Shown: positions 36,429-45,666 of the stretch, piece by piece | Layout of the letters: the number at the start of each line of letters is the position of its first letter | How positions within the stretch are numbered: the stretch's first letter is position 1 | Origin: Sinomonas cellulolyticus | Lineage (GTDB): Bacteria > Actinomycetota > Actinomycetes > Actinomycetales > Micrococcaceae | DNA length: 64,000 nucleotides | Direction: 5' to 3' | NCBI RefSeq assembly: GCF_014656475.1 | Contig: NZ_BNCM01000010.1 | Span: 62,001 to 126,000 of the forward strand | Notes under the pieces: model-generated | Databases searched by the model: none | Seen by the model: the letters and a program-made list of their open reading frames with translations, nothing else | What the model was told of the DNA's origin: nothing | Position numbers and translations under genes: made by a program

Positions 36429-37916
36429 ATGGTGCTGCGCCACGACGAGAAGCCGGAAGCACGGCAGGCGGTCATCTCGCCCACCCGCAACGATCCACTC
36501 CTGCACACGCTGTCCGAGTCAATCGGCGGCCCGCTCGGAGACCACGCGGCGCCCGGGCTTGTGCGCAGTGGATTCTGGACCGCCGAGCGCGTCCTCATCC
36601 TCCTCACCGCGCTCGCGGCCCTGGCGGGCGTGGCGCTCAAGGGCTACTGCCGCATCTACGGCTGGAACAGCCCCCAGCAGTTCTACTCGACCTGCTACTC
36701 CGACTTCCCGAGCCTCTTCACCGAGCGCGGGCTGGCGGACGGCGTCATGCCCTTCCTCAGCCAGGGGCACCCGTTCGAATACCCCATCCTGACCAGCCTC
36801 ATCGCGGGGATCACCGCGCTGGCCGTGCCCGGGAGCGGGGCCAGCACCGCCCGGATCCTGGGGTACTTCGACTTCAACGCCGTGCTGCTGGCCGTCATGT
36901 GGCTCGTGGCGGTCATCGCCACGGCCCGGTCCAACCGCCGGCGCCCGTGGGACGCGGCGATGCTGGCCGTGGCCCCCGGAGCCATCCTCGCCGGGTTCAT
37001 CAACTGGGACCTGTGGACGGTAGCACTCCTTGCCGTGGGGATATGGCTCTTCGCACGGAACCAGCCGCTGTGGGCGGGGGTGCTGATCGGGCTCGGCATG
37101 GCCACCAAGCTGTACCCGCTCCTTGTGCTGGGGGCGATCCTCCTCCTGGCCCTGCGGACCGGCCGGTACCGGTCCCTCCAACTGACGGCGGGAGGCGCCG
37201 CCCTCGCATGGCTGGCGGTCAATCTCCCCTTCGCACTGATCGACCCGCGGGGCTGGTCCTACGTCTTCGAGTTCACCCGCGACCGCCCCGCCGGCTTCTC
37301 CTCCGTCTACTACGCGTGGAACCTCGTTGCCGGGCGCCTGAGACTGCCGGCCCTCGAGACACCCGAGGTCAACGCCATCGCCGTGGTCGCCTTCGCACTC
37401 GCCGTCCTCGGAGTCGTCTTCGTCGCCCTGCACGCACCCCGGCGGCCGCGCCTCGCGCAGCTCGCCTTCCTCCTGGTCGCCGCCCTCATCCTCACCAACA
37501 AGGCCTATTCGCCGCAGTACGTAGTGTGGCTCATCCCGCTCCTCGCGCTCGCCCGGCCGCGATGGCGCGACTACCTCATCTGGATGGCCGTCGAGGCGCT
37601 GCACTGGTGGGCGGTCTGGATGTACCTCGGAGCCACCACGAGCGGCGGCCCCGCGACGAACAACATCGATTCCCCCTACTACGTGGGTGCCGTCCTGGCC
37701 CACATGGGCGCCGTCATCTACCTATGCGTGCGGATCGTCATGGACATCTACGATCCGAGCGGCGATCCCATCCGCCGGAGCCGGCAGGACGACCCCCAGG
37801 GTGGAGAGTTCGACGGGGCACCCGACGCGCTCACGTGGAACACGTTCCGTGGGCGGCTGACGGGCCGTGCCGCTCCCGGCCACGCGCCGCCGGCTCCCGA
37901 GCACCCGCCGCTGTGA
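36429..37916 (+). CDS. Polytopic glycosyltransferase, GT87/DUF2029-like
   Basis: This 495-residue integral membrane protein has about ten spans. The fold type is GT-C, as in actinobacterial mannosyltransferases that use polyprenyl-phosphate sugars. The first large outer loop has acidic and aromatic residues (YSDFPSLFTERGLADGVMPF, then HPFEYPILTS) where GT-C enzymes carry their catalytic Asp. GLGMATKLYPLLVLGAI and NKAYSPQYVVWLIPLLAL match the GT87 pattern. The C-terminal 60 residues are a charged, Pro-rich cytoplasmic tail. The stop overlaps the hrpB start by GTGA. The actual acceptor is unknown. Confidence 0.82.
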   Translation: MVLRHDEKPEARQAVISPTRNDPLLHTLSESIGGPLGDHAAPGLVRSGFWTAERVLILLTALAALAGVALKGYCRIYGWNSPQQFYSTCYSDFPSLFTERGLADGVMPFLSQGHPFEYPILTSLIAGITALAVPGSGASTARILGYFDFNAVLLAVMWLVAVIATARSNRRRPWDAAMLAVAPGAILAGFINWDLWTVALLAVGIWLFARNQPLWAGVLIGLGMATKLYPLLVLGAILLLALRTGRYRSLQLTAGGAALAWLAVNLPFALIDPRGWSYVFEFTRDRPAGFSSVYYAWNLVAGRLRLPALETPEVNAIAVVAFALAVLGVVFVALHAPRRPRLAQLAFLLVAALILTNKAYSPQYVVWLIPLLALARPRWRDYLIWMAVEALHWWAVWMYLGATTSGGPATNNIDSPYYVGAVLAHMGAVIYLCVRIVMDIYDPSGDPIRRSRQDDPQGGEFDGAPDALTWNTFRGRLTGRAAPGHAPPAPEHPPL

Positions 37917-40579
37917 GGCGGTGGGCCAGCCAGCCCTTCGACCTCGAGCGCATCGGCGCGGGGCTGCCGTTCGAGGGCTCGCTCCCCGAGCTCGCGGCGG
38001 CTCTCGCCGCTCCGGGCGCCGCGGCCGTGGTCCAGGCGCCCCCCGGGACCGGCAAGACCACCCTCGTGCCGCCGCTCGTGGCGAATCTCGTGTCGGCGGC
38101 GGGCGCGGGGCGTCACGGGACGCACGACGGCGCCCCCGCACCTCGCGTCGTCGTCACCCAGCCGCGGCGGGTGGCCGTCCGGGCGGCGGCCCGGAGGCTC
38201 GCGGCGCTGGACGGCACGGCGATCGGTGGGCGCGTCGGGTACACGGTCCGGGGTGAGCGGCACACCTCCCCGGGGACGAGGGTCGAGTTCGTCACCCCCG
38301 GCATCCTCGTCCGGAGGCTCCTCGCCGATCCGGGGCTCGAGGGCGTCGACGCCGTGGTGCTCGACGAGGTGCACGAGCGCGGACTCGAGACCGACCTGCT
38401 GGTGGGGATGCTGGCGGAGGTGAGGCAGCTGCGAGGCGACCTCACGCTGGTGGCCATGTCCGCGACCCTGGACGCTCCGCGGTTTGCCGCGCTGCTCGGC
38501 GGTGACGAGGGCGCCGTGCCCGTGGTCGACTGCCCGTCCGCCCTGTTCCCGCTCGAGGTGGGGTGGGCGCCGTCGTCCGTGCCGAGGCTCGACGAGCGCG
38601 GGGTGACCCGCGGCTTCCTGGACCACGTGGCGGACGTGGCGCTGGACGAGCACCGCCGCGAACAGGCCCGCGGGCGTGACGTCGATGCCCTCGTGTTCGT
38701 ACCCGGCGCACGCGAGGTGCGGCATGTCGCCGAGCGGCTCCGCTCCCGTGCCCGCGGCGGTCCGGACCGCATCGAGGTTCTCGAGCTGCACGGGCAGGCA
38801 CCGGCTGCGGAGCAGGATCGGGCCGTCTCCGGGCGAGGACCCGGGGACGGGCCCCGGATCGTGGTCTCGACCGCGCTGGCCGAGTCCTCCCTGACCGTCC
38901 CGGGGGTACGTCTCGTGGTCGACTCCGGGCTCGCACGGGAACCGCGGCGAGATGCCTCGCGGGGAATGTCCGGGCTCGTGACCGTCTCCTGCTCGCGGGC
39001 CTCGGCCGAGCAGCGTGCCGGTCGCGCCGCCCGCCAGGGCCCGGGCTGCGTGGTGCGGTGCTACGACGAGCGCGCCTTCGCCGCTGCTCCCGTACACTCG
39101 ACGCCCGAGATCACCACCGCCGACCTGACCGAGGCGGCGCTCGTGCTCGCGTGCTGGGGTGCTCCCGGTGGGGTGGGCCTTGCGCTGCCGGACGCGCCGC
39201 CCGCTCCCGCGCTGGCTGAGGCGGTGGGGGTGCTCGCGGCGATCGGGGCCGTGGACGACGACGGCCACGCGACTTCACTCGGCCGTACCCTCGGGCGCAT
39301 TCCGGCGGATCCGCGGCTCGGGCGGGCACTCCTCGAGGGGGCCGGGCTCGTGGGACCGCGGGCCGCCGCCGAGGCTGTGGCCTTGGTGGCGCGGGACCTG
39401 CGGCCTGCCGGCGCCGACCTCGGCCGGCTTCTTCGAGCGCTCCGCTCCGGGCGCGACCCCCAGGCGCGGGCGTGGGCCGAGGACGTGCGGCGCTTCGAGC
39501 GGATTGCACGCGAGGCGCGGGCCGGGTCGGGGGGTGGTGACCCCGGGTGGCCTGGTGGTGACCCCGGGCGGCAGGTGGGGGTGGTTGTCGCGCTCGCGTT
39601 CCCGCGCTTCGTGGCCCGCCGCGTCCCCGGGTACCGCGAGCAGTACCTCCTCGCCTCCGGCACACGCGCCGGCCTGCCCGTCGGGAGCCCGCTCACGGGC
39701 CACGAGTGGCTCGCCATTGCCGACGCCGCGCGGGCGGCGGGCCGAGACGCGGCGGGGACGGGCGCCGTCGTGCGTGCCGCCGCGCCGATCAGCCAGGAGA
39801 CCGCGGTGCTCGCCGCGGGGCACCTCCTCACGGACCGGGTCGAGGCGAGGTTCGACGCCGGCCGCATCGCCGCGCGGCGAGACCGGCGCCTGGGTGCGAT
39901 CCAGCTCGAGTCGACGCCCGTGAGGCCGGCGCGCGAGGAGGGGCACCGCGCCGTCGTGCGCGCCCTCGAGGCGGAGGGACTCGGGGTGATCGGCTGGTCC
40001 GATGCAGCGGATGGGCTGCGGCGCAGGCTCGCGCTCGTCCGTCGGGAACTCGGTGACCCGTGGCCCGACGTGTCGGCCCCCGCCCTGCTCGCCCGGCTCG
40101 ACGAGTGGCTCGCCCCCGAGGTCGACGCGCTTGCCGGGGGCACCTCCGTGCGCGGAGTGGACCTCGCCGAGCCGCTGCGCCGGCTGCTGCCGTGGCCCGA
40201 GGCGGCGCGGTTCGACGAGCTCGCCCCCGAGCGGCTCGAGGTGCCCAGCGGCTCGCGGGTGCGGATCGAGTACCCCCCGGTGGAGGACCGCGCGGACGAC
40301 GGCGCGGCCCCTGCTGGGCGTCCGGTCGTCGCCGTGAAGCTCCAGGAGTGCTTCGGCTGGGCCGAGACGCCCCGCCTCGTGGACGGGCGCGTGCCGGTGC
40401 TGTTCCACCTGCTCTCACCGGCCGGCCGCCCTCTCGCGGTGACCGATGATCTCGCGTCCTTCTGGTCCGGTCCCTACGCCCAGGTGCGCGCGGAGATGCG
40501 CGGACGGTACCCCAAGCACCCTTGGCCCGAGGACCCGTGGACGGCGGTGGCGACGGCGAAGACGAAGCGGCGCATGTAG
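37913..40579 (+). CDS. hrpB: ATP-dependent RNA helicase HrpB
   Basis: This 888-residue DEAH-type helicase has motif I PPGTGKTT, motif II LDEVHERGLETD (DEVH form), motif III MSATLDAPRF and motif VI QRAGRAARQGPG. The HA2-like and HrpB C-terminal domains follow. The family's DSFWSGPYAQV ending appears as ASFWSGPYAQVRAEMRGRYP, then KHPWPEDP. The GTG start at 37913 overlaps the preceding stop, so translation is coupled. The open frame extends far upstream, but that part is a shadow of the glycosyltransferase gene. The role of HrpB in bacteria is not settled. Confidence 0.95.
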   Translation: MRRWASQPFDLERIGAGLPFEGSLPELAAALAAPGAAAVVQAPPGTGKTTLVPPLVANLVSAAGAGRHGTHDGAPAPRVVVTQPRRVAVRAAARRLAALDGTAIGGRVGYTVRGERHTSPGTRVEFVTPGILVRRLLADPGLEGVDAVVLDEVHERGLETDLLVGMLAEVRQLRGDLTLVAMSATLDAPRFAALLGGDEGAVPVVDCPSALFPLEVGWAPSSVPRLDERGVTRGFLDHVADVALDEHRREQARGRDVDALVFVPGAREVRHVAERLRSRARGGPDRIEVLELHGQAPAAEQDRAVSGRGPGDGPRIVVSTALAESSLTVPGVRLVVDSGLAREPRRDASRGMSGLVTVSCSRASAEQRAGRAARQGPGCVVRCYDERAFAAAPVHSTPEITTADLTEAALVLACWGAPGGVGLALPDAPPAPALAEAVGVLAAIGAVDDDGHATSLGRTLGRIPADPRLGRALLEGAGLVGPRAAAEAVALVARDLRPAGADLGRLLRALRSGRDPQARAWAEDVRRFERIAREARAGSGGGDPGWPGGDPGRQVGVVVALAFPRFVARRVPGYREQYLLASGTRAGLPVGSPLTGHEWLAIADAARAAGRDAAGTGAVVRAAAPISQETAVLAAGHLLTDRVEARFDAGRIAARRDRRLGAIQLESTPVRPAREEGHRAVVRALEAEGLGVIGWSDAADGLRRRLALVRRELGDPWPDVSAPALLARLDEWLAPEVDALAGGTSVRGVDLAEPLRRLLPWPEAARFDELAPERLEVPSGSRVRIEYPPVEDRADDGAAPAGRPVVAVKLQECFGWAETPRLVDGRVPVLFHLLSPAGRPLAVTDDLASFWSGPYAQVRAEMRGRYPKHPWPEDPWTAVATAKTKRRM

Positions 40580-40645
40580 GCGGCCGCGTGCGGTCCGAGG
40601 GAGCGTTCCCCCGGGCGAATGGTTCTACCGCCGGGTTGCGGGGTC

Positions 40646-40651
40646 TACTCT
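40646..40651 (+). promoter_or_regulatory. -10 box TACTCT, leaderless spacing
   Basis: TACTCT is followed by exactly six bases and GTG 40658. Confidence 0.6.
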
Positions 40652-40657
40652 GGCCGG

Positions 40658-41872
40658 GTGAGCGCGACGGTGCTGGTGTGCGGGTCGGTGTTCGATGGTG
40701 TGGGCGACGAACTGCGCGGACCGTCAGAGATCCTGGTAGAGGACGGGCGGATTGCCGAGGTGGCCGACCACGTCTCGCGCCCGGACGGCGCGGACGTGGT
40801 GGATCTGTCCGATCGCGTGGTCACTCCGGGCTTCATCGACTGCCACGTGCACCTGACCATGGATGCGTCCACCCTTCCGACCCAGACGCTGAAGTCCTCG
40901 GCTGCCAAGGCACTCTCCGGGCTGGACACGGCGCGTCGGTACATGCTCCGGGGCTTCACGACGCTGCGTGACCTCGGGACGATGGACCCGGACTTCCCCA
41001 CCGTGGACCTGCGCAATGCGATCGACGCCGGGCTGGCGGAGGGCCCCCGGCTGGTGGTCGCGGCCCATCTGATCAGCTCGACCGGCGGCCACGCCGACAT
41101 CCGTCCCTTCTACGCGCCGCGCTGGGACCTGCCGATCGCGGCTGCGGCGGACAGCGTCGGGGAGATCCGCCGGCTCGTGCGCCGGGAGCACGCGTTCGGG
41201 TCGGACTGGATCAAGGCCACCAACGCGGGAGGCTACTTCAGCCCCGGGGACGATCCGGACCGGTGCACCTGGTTCGACGAGGAGTTCGAGGCGCTTGCCT
41301 CCGCCGCTGCCCTGCTGGGCCTGCCCGTCGCGGTGCACACCGGTGCCGCCCCGGCCTGCATCCAGGCACTGAAGGCCGGCGCCAGGAGCCTCGAGCACGC
41401 CTACCTCATCGACGAGGAGGGCATTGCGCTGGCGGTGGAGCGCGGAGCATTCATCGTCCCGACGATGCAGATGACCCAGGAGGACCTCGCCGCCCTCAAG
41501 GCCGGGGACCTGCCCGAGCAGGCGGTGTGGAAGTTCCGCCGCGACAGCGACCGCATCCTGGCGTCGCAGCGCCTCATTGCCGAGAGTGAGGCGAAGGTGG
41601 CCTTCGGCACGGACTGCGGCATGTTCCCGTTCGAGCACGGGGTCCTCGAGTTCCAGGCCCTCGTCGATGCCGGGCTGACCCCAGCCAGGGCCCTGCGCGC
41701 TGCAACCTCAGTGGCGGCCGAGCTCCTGGGCCGGGACGACCTCGGCGTCATCGAGGCCGGACGGTCCGCGGACATCGTTGCCATGCCGGGGGACCCACTC
41801 GCCGACATCCAGGTGACGGAGTCGGTGGACTTCGTCATGAAGGCCGGCACCGTGTACCGACGCCCGGAATGA
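40658..41872 (+). CDS. Metal-dependent amidohydrolase
   Basis: This 404-residue member of the amidohydrolase superfamily resembles the imidazolonepropionase/Xaa-Pro-dipeptidase-like group. Metal ligands can be seen as HVH in DCHVHLTMD, a carboxylated-lysine candidate in DWIKATNAGG, His in VAVHTG and LEHAYL, and Asp in GTDCGMFP. The N- and C-terminal strands (ILVEDGRIAEVAD and SADIVAMPGDPLADI) form the usual composite domain. The substrate cannot be predicted. It is convergent with the M20 gene, 54 bases away. Confidence 0.9.
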   Translation: MSATVLVCGSVFDGVGDELRGPSEILVEDGRIAEVADHVSRPDGADVVDLSDRVVTPGFIDCHVHLTMDASTLPTQTLKSSAAKALSGLDTARRYMLRGFTTLRDLGTMDPDFPTVDLRNAIDAGLAEGPRLVVAAHLISSTGGHADIRPFYAPRWDLPIAAAADSVGEIRRLVRREHAFGSDWIKATNAGGYFSPGDDPDRCTWFDEEFEALASAAALLGLPVAVHTGAAPACIQALKAGARSLEHAYLIDEEGIALAVERGAFIVPTMQMTQEDLAALKAGDLPEQAVWKFRRDSDRILASQRLIAESEAKVAFGTDCGMFPFEHGVLEFQALVDAGLTPARALRAATSVAAELLGRDDLGVIEAGRSADIVAMPGDPLADIQVTESVDFVMKAGTVYRRPE

Positions 41873-41926
41873 CGGGGCGCGAGGAGCAGGACGGATGACG
41901 CCGGCGCCCTCGCCGTGCGGCCGCCG

Positions 41927-43192
41927 TCAGTCCTTGCCGAGCCAGGCCGCAGCCGCCACCACGAGTGCAGCGGTGCCGGTGGTCAGAGTGGGCTGGAGGA
42001 CGGGGGCGAACTTCGGCGAGTGGTTCGCGGGGATGGAGCTGACGGTGCCCGCCTCCTCGGCCTTCCGGTACGTCTCCGGATCCTCCATCCCGACTCCCCA
42101 GTAGGTGTAGGGCGTTCCGAGGGCGGTGGGGACGTCGCTGAAGTCCTCGCTCGCGGTCTGCCGGCCGTAGTCCTGCACCGCGCCGGCGGGGAAGTAGTCC
42201 TCGAAGGCCGCGGTGACCCGGGCCGTGACGTCGGGATCGTTGTCGGTGAGCGGGTAGCTGTTGTAGAGCTCGATGTCGGGCTTCTTCGGCGAGCCCGACG
42301 CCTCGGACTCGGCCTTGGCGATCCGCTCGATCGCCGCCAGGAGCTGGTCCCGGACCGGCTTGCTGTAGGTGCGGATGTTCAGCTCGAGGACGGCGTGGTC
42401 GTCGATGATGTTGCTCTTGGCACCCACCGCGATCTTCCCCACGGTCAGGACGGCGAATTCGCCCGGCTGGACCTCGCGCGCCACGACGCCCTGCAGACGA
42501 ACGACGACCATGGAGGCCAGGACAGCCGGGTCGATCGACAGGTGCGGCATCGAGCCGTGGCTTCCCCGGCCGTAGAGGGTGATCTGCACGCTGTCCGCCA
42601 TCGACAGGAACGGCCCGGAGTGGGTGCCGACCGTGCCAGCAGGGTGGACGAGGATGTGCTGGCCGAAGGCCACGTCGGGCTTGGGAATCAGGGACGCCAG
42701 ACCGTCGTCGACCATGCCCTTGGCCCCGTCGCCGAGCTCCTCCGCCGGCTGGAACAGGGCCACGAGGGTGCCCGCCCAGGCATCCCGCTGCTCCGAGAGC
42801 AGCTTGGCGGCGCCCAGCAGGCAGGACACGTGCGCGTCGTGGCCGCAGGCGTGCATCACCGGGGTCTGCGTCCCGGACGCATCGGTCGCGGACGCGGTGC
42901 TCGCGTACTCCAGGCCCGTGGCCTCGGCGACGGGAAGGGCGTCCATGTCGGCGCGGAGCAGCACGGTGGGCCCCTCCCCATTGGCCAGGACGCCCACGAC
43001 GCCGGTGCCGCCCACCTTCGTGTGGACGTCGAAGCCGTACCCGGTGAGCTGGTCGGCGACGATTCCGGAAGTGCGGACCTCCTGATGGCTCAGCTCGGGA
43101 TTTCGATGGAGGTCCTTGTACAGGTCCTCCTGCCAGTCCCTGATGGAGTCCTGGCCGGACAGGATCTGACGTGCGGATTCAGCGGAAGCCAT
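41927..43192 (-). CDS. M20-family amidohydrolase (IAA-amino acid hydrolase type)
   Basis: This 421-residue zinc peptidase/deacylase is of the M20D type. It has DLHRNPELSHQE, the first metal motif RADMDALPV, HACGHDAHVSCLLGAA with metal and catalytic residues, and QPAEELGDGAKGMV. The dimerisation-domain segment is GRGSHGSMPHLSIDP. Late motifs are YGRQTASEDFS and HSPKFAP. Such enzymes release amino acids from N-acyl conjugates. ATG 43192 follows AAGGAGAAGG. The upstream codons overlap the divergent ABC-F promoter and are not included. Confidence 0.92.
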   Translation of the reverse strand: MASAESARQILSGQDSIRDWQEDLYKDLHRNPELSHQEVRTSGIVADQLTGYGFDVHTKVGGTGVVGVLANGEGPTVLLRADMDALPVAEATGLEYASTASATDASGTQTPVMHACGHDAHVSCLLGAAKLLSEQRDAWAGTLVALFQPAEELGDGAKGMVDDGLASLIPKPDVAFGQHILVHPAGTVGTHSGPFLSMADSVQITLYGRGSHGSMPHLSIDPAVLASMVVVRLQGVVAREVQPGEFAVLTVGKIAVGAKSNIIDDHAVLELNIRTYSKPVRDQLLAAIERIAKAESEASGSPKKPDIELYNSYPLTDNDPDVTARVTAAFEDYFPAGAVQDYGRQTASEDFSDVPTALGTPYTYWGVGMEDPETYRKAEEAGTVSSIPANHSPKFAPVLQPTLTTGTAALVVAAAAWLGKD

Positions 43193-43268
43193 GACCTTCT
43201 CCTTGCCGTACAGCGGTTCGGGGCCCCCAAGGTGCATTCCGAGCCTACGTCGGAGGACGGCAGCCCAC

Positions 43269-43274
43269 TACCCT
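43269..43274 (+). promoter_or_regulatory. -10 box TACCCT, leaderless spacing
   Basis: TACCCT is followed by exactly six bases and GTG 43281. Confidence 0.6.
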
Positions 43275-43280
43275 TGACGG

Positions 43281-44963
43281 GTGGCCCACCTCGACCTCTC
43301 CGGCATCGACTATGTCCTCTCCGACGGCACCCCGCTCCTGAACGGTGTCACGTTCAAGGTCCCCGAGGGTTCCAAGACGGCCCTCATCGGCCCGAACGGC
43401 ACCGGCAAGACGACGCTGTTCAAGATCATCGCGGGGGACCTCACCCCGGACGAGGGTGTTGTCGGCCGTTCGGGGTCCATGGGCGTGATGCGCCAGTTCA
43501 TCGGGCACGTCCGCGATGAGTCGACGGTGCGCGACCTGCTCCTGGGGGCCGCGCCGCGGGACGTCGCCGCGGCCGGCCGGACGCTCGACGCCGCCGAGCT
43601 GGCCATGATGGAGGACGACGGCGAGGCCACCCAGATGGCCTACGCCCACGCAATCGCCGAGTGGGGCGACGCGGGCGGCTACGAATGGGAGACCGTCTGG
43701 GACGAGGTCACGATGGCCGCGCTCGGGGTGCCGTTCGAGCGCGCACAGCACCGCGCGGCGTCGTCCCTCTCCGGCGGCGAGCAGAAGCGGCTCGTGCTCG
43801 AGGCGCTGTTCGCCGGGCCCGACGACCTCCTGCTCCTCGACGAGCCGGACAACTACCTCGACGTCCCTGGCAAGCGCTGGCTCGAGGACACCCTCAACGC
43901 CTCCCGCAAGACGGTGTTCTTCATCAGCCACGACCGCGAGCTGCTCAACAACGCCGCCGAGCGCATCGTCACCCTCGAGCCCGGCATCAACGGTGCCGGC
44001 GCGTGGGTCCACGGAGGCGGTTTCGCCTCCTACGTCGAGGCCCGGGCCGAGCGGAACGCCCGGTTCGAGGAGCTGCGCAGGCGCTGGGACGAGGAGCACG
44101 CGAAGCTCAAGGAACTCGTGACCCTGTACAAGACGAAGGCCGCGTTCCGCTCCGACATGGCCAACCGGTACCACGCCGCCCAGACCCGGCTCGAGAAGTT
44201 CCTCGCCGCCGGGCCGCCCGAGGCGCTCCCAGTGGAGCAGAACGTGAGGATGCGCCTGCGCGGCGGGCGGACGGGCAAGCGCGCCGTCGTGGCCGAGAAG
44301 CTCGAGCTCACGGGGCTCATGAAGCCGTTCGACGCCGAGATCTGGTTCGGCGACCGCGTGGCGGTCCTGGGCTCGAACGGCTCCGGCAAGAGCCACTTCC
44401 TCCGGCTGCTCGCCCTCGGCGGGACGGACCCGGAACGCGAGCACCTGCCGGTCTCGGATGTTGTGATCGCCCCCGTCCCGCACGGAGGCACGGTCAAACT
44501 CGGTGCCAGGATCCGGCCGGGGTACTTTGCCCAGACCCACTCCCGGGCGGACCTGGCCGGCCGGACCCTGCTCGAGATCCTGCACCGCGGCGACGAGCAC
44601 CGCTCCGGGCTCGCGCGGGAGGCAGCCGCCGGCGCGCTGGACGGATACGGGCTCGCGGGGCAGTCGGAGCAGAAGTACGAGTCCCTCTCAGGCGGCCAGC
44701 AGGCCCGCTTCCAGATCCTCCTGCTCCAGCTCTCCGGCGCCACCCTCCTGCTCCTGGACGAGCCCACCGACAACCTCGACCTTCACTCCGGTGAGGCCCT
44801 GGAGCGGGCGATCGACGCGTTCGAGGGGACCGTGCTCGCCGTGACCCATGACCGCTGGTTCGCCAAGTCCTTCGACCGGTTCCTCGTGTTCGGTTCCGAC
44901 GGCACCGTCCGTGAGGCCGCCGAGCCGGTATGGGACGAGGGGCGGGTCGAGCGGGCGCGGTAG
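43281..44963 (+). CDS. ABC-F family ATPase
   Basis: This 560-residue soluble protein has two ABC domains in tandem and no membrane part. The first domain has Walker A GPNGTGKTT, signature LSGGEQKR and Walker B LLLLDEPDNYLD. The second has GSNGSGKSH, LSGGQQAR and LLLLDEPTDNLD. Between them is the long, charged linker of ABC-F proteins (RFEELRRRWDEEHAKLKELV). ABC-F proteins bind the ribosomal E site; some are housekeeping factors and some protect ribosomes from antibiotics. The sequence does not say which. The start is leaderless-type GTG. Confidence 0.93.
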   Translation: MAHLDLSGIDYVLSDGTPLLNGVTFKVPEGSKTALIGPNGTGKTTLFKIIAGDLTPDEGVVGRSGSMGVMRQFIGHVRDESTVRDLLLGAAPRDVAAAGRTLDAAELAMMEDDGEATQMAYAHAIAEWGDAGGYEWETVWDEVTMAALGVPFERAQHRAASSLSGGEQKRLVLEALFAGPDDLLLLDEPDNYLDVPGKRWLEDTLNASRKTVFFISHDRELLNNAAERIVTLEPGINGAGAWVHGGGFASYVEARAERNARFEELRRRWDEEHAKLKELVTLYKTKAAFRSDMANRYHAAQTRLEKFLAAGPPEALPVEQNVRMRLRGGRTGKRAVVAEKLELTGLMKPFDAEIWFGDRVAVLGSNGSGKSHFLRLLALGGTDPEREHLPVSDVVIAPVPHGGTVKLGARIRPGYFAQTHSRADLAGRTLLEILHRGDEHRSGLAREAAAGALDGYGLAGQSEQKYESLSGGQQARFQILLLQLSGATLLLLDEPTDNLDLHSGEALERAIDAFEGTVLAVTHDRWFAKSFDRFLVFGSDGTVREAAEPVWDEGRVERAR

Positions 44964-45077
44964 GGGTCTGGTGTACGCTCCCGCCCATTTCCCAGGAGCC
45001 CTGCTCCCCTGACACGCGGTTGCCCGAGTGGTGGGCGCGCGAGAACTGGGCGGGAACGCGCGCCCCCGGCATCGGCG

Positions 45078-45083
45078 TAGCAT
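45078..45083 (+). promoter_or_regulatory. -10 box TAGCAT, leaderless spacing
   Basis: TAGCAT is followed by exactly six bases and ATG 45090. Confidence 0.6.
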
Positions 45084-45089
45084 CGGCGC

Positions 45090-45629
45090 ATGGATCTCCG
45101 AAGGGCGGAGCCCCACGCAGCCCTGACCACGCGCCCGGCGACCGCCGCAGACTGGCCGCGCATCCGCGACATCTACGCGGCCGGGATCGAGCCCGGCGAC
45201 GCGACCTTCGAGTCCGCGCCACCGGCCACGTGGGAGGAGTTCTCTGGGCGCAAGGAGTTCGTGCTCGTGGCGGAGGAAGGACTCGAGAACACCTCCGAGG
45301 CAGCGCGCGTCCTCGGCTGGACCGGCGCCGGCCGCGTGTCAGCGCGGGAGGTGCACCGCGGCGTGGTCGAGCACTCGCTGTACGTCGACCCGGCGGCGGG
45401 CGGCCGCGGGATCGGGACCCTCCTGATGCGGGCCCTCCTCGACGAATGCCGTGCCCGCGGGATGTGGACGGTCCAGGCCACGGTGTTCCCCGAGAACCTC
45501 CCGAGTCTGGCGCTGCACCGCAAGTTCGGCTTCCGCGAGGTGGGCCGGCGCGAGCGGATCGCGCTGATGGGCCACGGGCCGCTCGCGGGGTCTTGGCGGG
45601 ACACCGTCCTGCTCGAACTCAGGCTGTGA
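45090..45629 (+). CDS. GNAT acetyltransferase, phosphinothricin-acetyltransferase-like
   Basis: This 179-residue enzyme transfers acetyl from acetyl-CoA to an amine. The opening TTRPATAADWPRIRDIYAAG and the sequence VVEHSLYVDPAAGGRGIGTL match the Pat/YncA-type subgroup, with the CoA pyrophosphate loop GGRGIGT. The end GFREVGRRER is also typical. Homologues act on methionine sulfoximine or phosphinothricin, but substrate inference is weak without alignment. An acidic insertion (EEGLENTSEAARVL) lies in the central sheet. Confidence 0.85.
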   Translation: MDLRRAEPHAALTTRPATAADWPRIRDIYAAGIEPGDATFESAPPATWEEFSGRKEFVLVAEEGLENTSEAARVLGWTGAGRVSAREVHRGVVEHSLYVDPAAGGRGIGTLLMRALLDECRARGMWTVQATVFPENLPSLALHRKFGFREVGRRERIALMGHGPLAGSWRDTVLLELRL

Positions 45630-45654
45630 CAAGGAGCCCCGAGCAACCTCCGCA

Positions 45655-45660
45655 TAGGCT
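45655..45660 (+). promoter_or_regulatory. -10 box TAGGCT, leaderless spacing
   Basis: TAGGCT is followed by exactly six bases and GTG 45667. Confidence 0.6.
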
Positions 45661-45666
45661 GGCGGG

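Noticed and set aside
36899..37912. Upstream extension of the HrpB frame by 338 codons
   Set aside because: It lies wholly within the glycosyltransferase gene in another frame and is Arg/Pro-rich. HrpB homologues begin at GTG 37913.
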